From an uncultured Austwickia sp. (GTDB lineage: Bacteria; Actinomycetota; Actinomycetes; Actinomycetales; Dermatophilaceae): a stretch of 10,745 nt of DNA. The stretch covers positions 1 through 10,745 of the forward strand of contig CAKUSI010000110.1 of assembly GCA_934678955.1 (NCBI GenBank), written 5' to 3'. Made by a program: the position numbers and the translations under genes. The notes beneath the pieces were generated by a model. That model searched no databases. It was given only the letters and a program-made list of their open reading frames with translations, and had not been told where the DNA came from. Shown here one piece after another: positions 7,269 to 10,745 of this stretch (its first letter is position 1; the number at the start of each line of letters is the position of its first letter).

Positions 7269-8368
7269 GCGACCTCCCGGGTGACTTCCTCGCGCAGCCG
7301 CGCCAGATGGAGGGCGGAGGCCGCGACCCTTCGGGAACGACCCTGGCCTCGCTGGGCCGCCGTCAGGGCCTCCAGACCGGGCGCGCCTGAGGCGGCGAGA
7401 GCGTCACCGGCGGCGATCGCGATGGATCGGTCGTCGTCGTCCAAGAGGTCGGCCAGGTGTCGGCGGGATTCTTCCGTCGCCAGCTCGCCGAGCGCCGACA
7501 CCGCCGCCCGGCGCAGCCGGATCGGCGCGAGAGGGTGCGTGTATGCGGAGAGCACGGGGAAGTCCGCGTCCTCCCCCATCGTCCCGAGCAGGTGCAGCAG
7601 CGCCTCACGGGTGCCGGCCTCCGTCTCGAAGTGCAGGCACGTGCGCGCCAGCGGGACCGCCCCGCGGTAACCGCCGTGCCACGCGACCTGGGCAGCCACC
7701 GCTCGCGTGGCAGCGTCCGGGGCCGCGATCGCTTGCGCCACCGCGCCCTGGGCCTCCTGGCCGAGCCGCAGGAGGGTCTCCGCCGCCACCCAGGCGGGCA
7801 ATCCCGGCTCACCCACCCCTTGCTCCGAGCGGGTCCCTGCGGCGGCCAGCACGTCGGGAGCGGCCGACGGGTCCCCGATCAGGCCGAGGCTGCGCGTCGC
7901 CACCACCCGCACGTCCTGCGACGGGTCCAGCAACAGGGCCCGCAACTCCTCCAGCGAGTCCACGTCACGAGCGAGGCCCAACAAGTGCGCGGCGCGTGCC
8001 CGGCTGCCCGCGCGCGAGGAGGCGAGCGCCGCGCGGGCACGGTCCAGGTCGCCGTGGGCCGCCAGCACGAGCGACAGTTCCGCCGCCGGGCGACCCCGCA
8101 CCTTGCCCAGCAGCGCCACGACGGCAGGCCGTAGGCGCCGCCACTCCTTGTCGGAGACCTCGGCCAGCGCCTGGCAGGCGCGCCCTTCCTCGTCCTCCCC
8201 CGAGGCGACCTCCAGCAGCAGGCCCCGCCAACGGCCCTGCACCCGCTCCACCGCCCGTGCGCGGCGTCGCCGGATCACCCTGGCCTGCACCGTCAGCAGC
8301 AGCAAGGAGAGCGCGCAGACGGCCAGGACGACCAGGGAGAGCAGGAGTAGGGAGGCCGGAGCGGTCAT
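7265..8368 (-). CDS. Membrane-anchored HEAT-repeat protein
   Basis: 367 residues with one N-terminal membrane segment (about 6-27, very Leu/Val-rich) followed by a basic RRRRAR cluster at 33-38. By the positive-inside rule this leaves the rest of the protein in the cytoplasm. The remainder is all-helical with HEAT-like units, clearest at 122-148 (ARAAHLLGLARD), 151-178 (VRVVATRSLGLIGDPSAAPDV), 219-246 and 283-311 (IRLRRAAVSALGELATEESRR), and a partial one at 313-338. HEAT solenoids are protein-binding scaffolds; no catalytic motif is present. Its place between the receiver and the glycosyltransferase, with 4-nt overlaps on both sides (ATGA at 8365-8368; GTGA at 7265-7268), suggests a fixed-stoichiometry partner of one or both. 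A role in coupling the receiver to the glycosyltransferase is inference. Confidence 0.9.
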   Translation of the reverse strand: MTAPASLLLLSLVVLAVCALSLLLLTVQARVIRRRRARAVERVQGRWRGLLLEVASGEDEEGRACQALAEVSDKEWRRLRPAVVALLGKVRGRPAAELSLVLAAHGDLDRARAALASSRAGSRARAAHLLGLARDVDSLEELRALLLDPSQDVRVVATRSLGLIGDPSAAPDVLAAAGTRSEQGVGEPGLPAWVAAETLLRLGQEAQGAVAQAIAAPDAATRAVAAQVAWHGGYRGAVPLARTCLHFETEAGTREALLHLLGTMGEDADFPVLSAYTHPLAPIRLRRAAVSALGELATEESRRHLADLLDDDDRSIAIAAGDALAASGAPGLEALTAAQRGQGRSRRVAASALHLARLREEVTREVA

Positions 8369-8739
8369 CGACCCAGGACGGCGGCGACCCGATGAACGAG
8401 TTCCCGGGGGCTGAAGGGCTTGATCACGTAGTCGGTCGCACCGCAGGCGAACCCGTCGTCCACGTCCACATCGCGGCTGCGGGCGGTCAGCAGGATCACC
8501 GGCACGGACGCGGTCCGGGCGTCCTCGCGCGCCTTGCGGAGGACGTCGAGCCCCGACAGGCCGGGCATCATGACATCCAGCAGCGCCAGCTGCGGAGGGT
8601 GGTCGCTGAACGCGGCCCAGGCGCTGGCTCCGTCGGGATACGCCTCCACGTCATACCCCGCCTGCGTCAGCTTGAAGGTGACCAGGTCACGAATGTCCGG
8701 GTCGTCGTCCGCGACGAGTAGCTTGATCGGCTCGGCCAT
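8365..8739 (-). CDS. Stand-alone response-regulator receiver protein
   Basis: A 124-residue receiver domain with no output domain. It shows the acidic pocket D11/D12, the phospho-acceptor D55 in LLDVMMPGLSG, T85, and K107 in KPFSPRE. All conserved positions for phosphorylation are present. ATG 8739 is chosen over an upstream in-frame start (8865) because AGAGGA lies 6 nt before it and the protein then begins MAEPIKLLVADDD as receivers usually do; the extra 42 residues are Arg/Pro-rich and not receiver-like. First gene of the operon; its stop overlaps the HEAT-gene start (ATGA). As there is no DNA-binding or enzymatic domain, it should act by protein contact, with the HEAT protein or glycosyltransferase the obvious candidates. 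The operon's own kinase is the likely phosphodonor, though orphan crosstalk cannot be excluded. Confidence 0.96.
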   Translation of the reverse strand: MAEPIKLLVADDDPDIRDLVTFKLTQAGYDVEAYPDGASAWAAFSDHPPQLALLDVMMPGLSGLDVLRKAREDARTASVPVILLTARSRDVDVDDGFACGATDYVIKPFSPRELVHRVAAVLGR

Positions 8740-8940
8740 GGTGATCCTCTGCGTTCCCGGCGGGGTCTCCGCCGAATCATCGATCAGCGCCGAAGGCCGT
8801 CCGTGGCCCCCGGGCGGCACGCGAGGAAGTGGCGCCTGCCCACGATGGCGGCGCCGACGGGTCACGTGTCCGCCCTGCTATTCGTCCGAACGGCATGGTC
8901 CCTAAGCGGACCGGCACGGGAGACTCCCGGGAGCGGCCCG

Positions 8941-8990
8941 GAGCGAGATACCGCGAGACATCGCGAGGCACCGCGGGCATCTCGGGCACC
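8941..8990. repeat. Five imperfect 10-bp direct repeats
   Basis: Five consecutive 10-bp units (8941, 8951, 8961, 8971, 8981) resemble ccGCGAGaca; the first three carry GCGAG at the same position, the fourth GCGGG, and the fifth is more diverged. The period is close to one DNA helical turn, so a protein binding each unit would sit on one face. They lie between the rho terminator and the receiver gene. Confidence 0.6.
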
Positions 8991-9045
8991 GGACGGCGGA
9001 GGGGAGGGCGCGCCAGCAGGCGCGTCCTCCCCTCCGTTCGTCCGG
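8989..9045 (-). terminator. Intrinsic terminator hairpin downstream of rho
   Basis: A long inverted repeat begins 13 nt after the rho stop codon. The inner stem pairs 8997-9014 with 9019-9036 over 18 positions with a single mismatch (8008-type G/T at 9008/9025) around a 4-nt loop. After a small internal loop it continues as CCGGACG (8989-8995) with CGTCCGG (9039-9045). No U-run follows on the minus-strand transcript, which is common for actinobacterial hairpin terminators. It isolates rho from the downstream operon and would also work, less expectedly, in the other direction. Confidence 0.85.
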
Positions 9046-9057
9046 GAAGGCGGGCGG

Positions 9058-10745
9058 TCAGTCCTCGTCGTCGAGCTTGATGGCACTGTTGCGCTGCACC
9101 ATCATCAGGAACTCCGCGTTGTGCTTCGTCTTCTTGAGCTGGGCCAGCAGCAGCTCCAGCGCCGCTTGCGGCTCCAGCGCGGACAGGACGCGTCGCAGCT
9201 TCCACATCAGCTTCAGTTCCTCGGCGCTCATGAGGATCTCCTCGCGACGCGTCCCGGAGGGGTTCACGTCGACCGCCGGGAAGATGCGCCGGTCCGCCAG
9301 CTGCCGAGACAGCCGCAGCTCCATGTTGCCGGTGCCCTTGAACTCCTCGAAGATCACCTCATCCATCTTCGAGCCCGTCTCGACCAGCGCGGTCGCGAGG
9401 ATCGTGAGCGAGCCACCGTTCTCGATGTTGCGGGCCGCGCCGAAGAACCGCTTCGGCGGATACAGGGCCGAGGAGTCCACACCACCGGAGAGGATGCGCC
9501 CGCTCGCGGGGGCGGCCAAGTTGTATGCGCGCCCCAGGCGGGTGATCGAGTCGAGGAGCACGACGACGTCATGGCCGAGCTCGACCAGGCGCTTGGCCCG
9601 CTCGATGGCGAGCTCGGCGACCGTGGTGTGGTCGTCCGCGGGCCGGTCGAAGGTCGAGGCGATGACCTCGCCCTTCACCGTGCGCTGCATGTCGGTGACC
9701 TCTTCGGGGCGCTCGTCGACGAGCACCACCATGAGGTGCGCCTCCGGGTTGTTCCGGGTGATCGCGTTGGCGATGGCCTGCAGGATCAGCGTCTTGCCCG
9801 CCTTCGGCGGGGACACGATGAGACCGCGCTGGCCCTTCCCGATCGGGGACACCAGGTCGATGATCCGAGTCGTGTAGATGTTGGGCTCGGTCTCGAGCCG
9901 CAGTCGCTCCTGCGGATAGAGCGGTGTGAGCTTGTTGAACTCCACCCGCCCACGAGAGGACTCGGGCGAGCCTCCGTTGACCGTGTCCAGCCGCACCAGG
10001 GCGTTGAACTTCTGCCGGGCCGGCAGCTGCTCGCCCTCCCGCAACGCCTTGACGGCGCCGGTCACGGCGTCGCCCTTGCGGAGCCCATACTTTTTCACGA
10101 TGCCGAGCGGCACATAGACGTCGTTGGGGCCGGGCAGGTAGCCGCTGGTCCGCACGAACGCGTAGTTGTCCAGGACGTCCAGGATCCCGGCGACCGGGAC
10201 GAGCACGTCCTCCTCGGTGAAGGTCTCGAGCTGGTCGCTGTAGTCCTCTCCGACCCCGGGCCGGGTGCCGCGCCGCTTGCGGTCCCGGGTGCGCTGCCGG
10301 TTGCGGCTGCGGCGGCCCGTTTGGTTGTCGTCATCGTCGCGGTAGCGGTGGTTGGCATCCCGCGCGACGGGGCCACCGCGCTGCCCCGAGTGCTGCTGCT
10401 GGTGGCTTTGGTGTTGCTGTTGGTGTTGCTGGTGTTGCTGCTGGGACCCGCTCGAAGCGCCCTGCTCGCCACCGCCGGAATCCCGCCCACCGGCATCGCG
10501 GCCGCTCGTGCCGCCATCCCTCGCGTCGCGCTGGCGCTCACGGCGCGACCGGCGCGAACGGTTCTGGTCCTGACCGTGGGATCGCTGGTCCTGGCTGCCG
10601 TCGGAGCGCTGCCCCTGGTCGGCGGCGCCGCGCGAGTCCGTACCGCCCTGACGGGAATCCGCGCCGCCCTGGCGCGAGTCCGTACCGCTTTGGCGCGAGT
10701 CCACGCCGCCCTGACGGGAATCCGTACCGCTTTGACGCGAGTCCA
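9058..10745 (-). CDS. rho: Transcription termination factor Rho (5' end outside window)
   Basis: Hexameric RNA-dependent ATPase/helicase that ends transcription. 561 residues are visible; the frame stays open to the window edge, so the true start and probably the N-terminal Rho_N domain are beyond it. The GTG at 10704 is an internal Val inside a repeat, not a start. Visible order: a disordered region with DSRQxGx repeats, RSRR/RERQR basic patches and a Gln/His run; the RNA-binding cold-shock-like domain (VAGILDVLDNYAFVRTSG onward, with LRKGD); then the ATPase core with the P-loop SPPKAGKT (9790-9813), Walker B VVVLLDSITRLGRAYN, the R-loop region PPKRFFGAARN and the Q-loop segment FKGTGNMELRL. 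The C terminus ends KLDDED. The core is complete. A strong hairpin follows the stop. Unlike the usual order, rpmE is not next. Confidence 0.97.
   Translation of the reverse strand, partial: DSRQSGTDSRQGGVDSRQSGTDSRQGGADSRQGGTDSRGAADQGQRSDGSQDQRSHGQDQNRSRRSRRERQRDARDGGTSGRDAGGRDSGGGEQGASSGSQQQHQQHQQQHQSHQQQHSGQRGGPVARDANHRYRDDDDNQTGRRSRNRQRTRDRKRRGTRPGVGEDYSDQLETFTEEDVLVPVAGILDVLDNYAFVRTSGYLPGPNDVYVPLGIVKKYGLRKGDAVTGAVKALREGEQLPARQKFNALVRLDTVNGGSPESSRGRVEFNKLTPLYPQERLRLETEPNIYTTRIIDLVSPIGKGQRGLIVSPPKAGKTLILQAIANAITRNNPEAHLMVVLVDERPEEVTDMQRTVKGEVIASTFDRPADDHTTVAELAIERAKRLVELGHDVVVLLDSITRLGRAYNLAAPASGRILSGGVDSSALYPPKRFFGAARNIENGGSLTILATALVETGSKMDEVIFEEFKGTGNMELRLSRQLADRRIFPAVDVNPSGTRREEILMSAEELKLMWKLRRVLSALEPQAALELLLAQLKKTKHNAEFLMMVQRNSAIKLDDED
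10390..10443. repeat. Gln/His-coding low-complexity tract in rho
   Basis: Eighteen codons read QQQHQQHQQQHQSHQQQH in the rho N-terminal disordered region. At DNA level it is an imperfect CAG/CAA/CAC triplet repeat (CTG/TTG/GTG on the plus strand), markedly less GC-rich and more repetitive than the surroundings. In-frame length changes by slippage are possible. Confidence 0.85.
10630..10745. repeat. 21-bp tandem repeat encoding DSRQ(S/G)G(T/A/V) heptads in rho
   Basis: Five consecutive 7-residue units plus a partial sixth (DSRG) are encoded: DSRQSGT, DSRQGGV, DSRQSGT, DSRQGGA, DSRQGGT. The DNA period is 21 bp. The array runs off the window edge, so its total copy number is unknown. It lies N-terminal to the Gln/His tract in the disordered region of Rho. 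Confidence 0.9.

Larger units (their letters stand above)
8740..9057. promoter_or_regulatory. 318-bp intergenic region between rho and the receiver operon
   Basis: No gene. It holds the rho terminator hairpin (8989-9045), five 10-bp imperfect repeats (8941-8990), overlapping palindromes CGGGAGACTCCCG (8917-8929) and CTCCCGGGAG (8924-8933), TTCGTCCGAA (8881-8890), a small inverted repeat GGTCC/GGACC (8897-8901/8908-8912) and a hairpin at 8831-8855 with GGCGCC arms, about 90 nt before the receiver start. The operon promoter should lie here, but no clear sigma-70 -10/-35 pair was found on the minus strand. Confidence 0.5.

Noticed and set aside
5274..7670. Very long plus-strand open frame (798 codons) opposite the kinase, glycosyltransferase and HEAT genes
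   Set aside because: Arg/Pro/His-rich translation without domain signals; it spans three convincing minus-strand genes with catalytic motifs. Typical antisense open frame in GC-rich DNA.
8740..8865. Longer N terminus for the receiver protein
   Set aside because: The extra 42 residues are Arg/Pro-rich and lack family similarity, while ATG 8739 has a well-placed AGAGGA.
10702..10704. GTG as the rho start codon
   Set aside because: The DSRQ repeat frame continues unbroken upstream to the window edge, so this is an internal valine.

Overview
The window (about 70% G+C by eye) looks like the chromosome of an actinomycete, probably near Micrococcales; the placement is inferred from base composition and from the rho, rpmE, prfA and prmC set. 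Real genes are mostly on the minus strand; only prmC is clearly on the plus strand. No tRNA, rRNA, insertion sequence or CRISPR array was seen.

Right to left, in the direction of minus-strand transcription: (1) rho (9058-10745), whose 5' end lies outside the window and whose N-terminal region is a disordered, repeat-rich segment; (2) a 318-bp intergenic region with a strong rho terminator hairpin and a 10-bp-periodic repeat; (3) a compact four-gene operon (8739 down to 3523): a stand-alone response-regulator receiver, a membrane-anchored HEAT-repeat protein, a processive GT2 membrane glycosyltransferase and a membrane hybrid-free sensor histidine kinase (CHASE3-like sensor, HAMP, GAF, HisKA, HATPase). 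All three internal junctions are 4-nt ATGA/GTGA overlaps, so the genes are very likely co-translated; (4) rpmE (zinc-type ribosomal protein bL31) and (5) prfA (release factor RF1), separated by a stable hairpin.

On the plus strand (6) prmC, which methylates RF1 on its GGQ glutamine, lies convergent to prfA with a 22-nt gap. Usually it sits downstream of prfA in the same direction. A 255-bp divergent region separates it from (7) an uncharacterised low-complexity protein with QYGQ and GGFD repeats (33-785, minus).

The translation housekeeping genes are therefore rearranged twice relative to the common actinobacterial order rho-rpmE-prfA-prmC: a signalling/polysaccharide cassette sits between rho and rpmE, and prmC is inverted. 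The cassette is the best candidate for a little-described system: the kinase would sense an extracytoplasmic signal, phosphorylate the receiver, and the receiver (which has no DNA-binding domain) could gate glycan synthesis through the HEAT scaffold. That mechanism is inference; the gene identities and coupling are read directly from the sequence.
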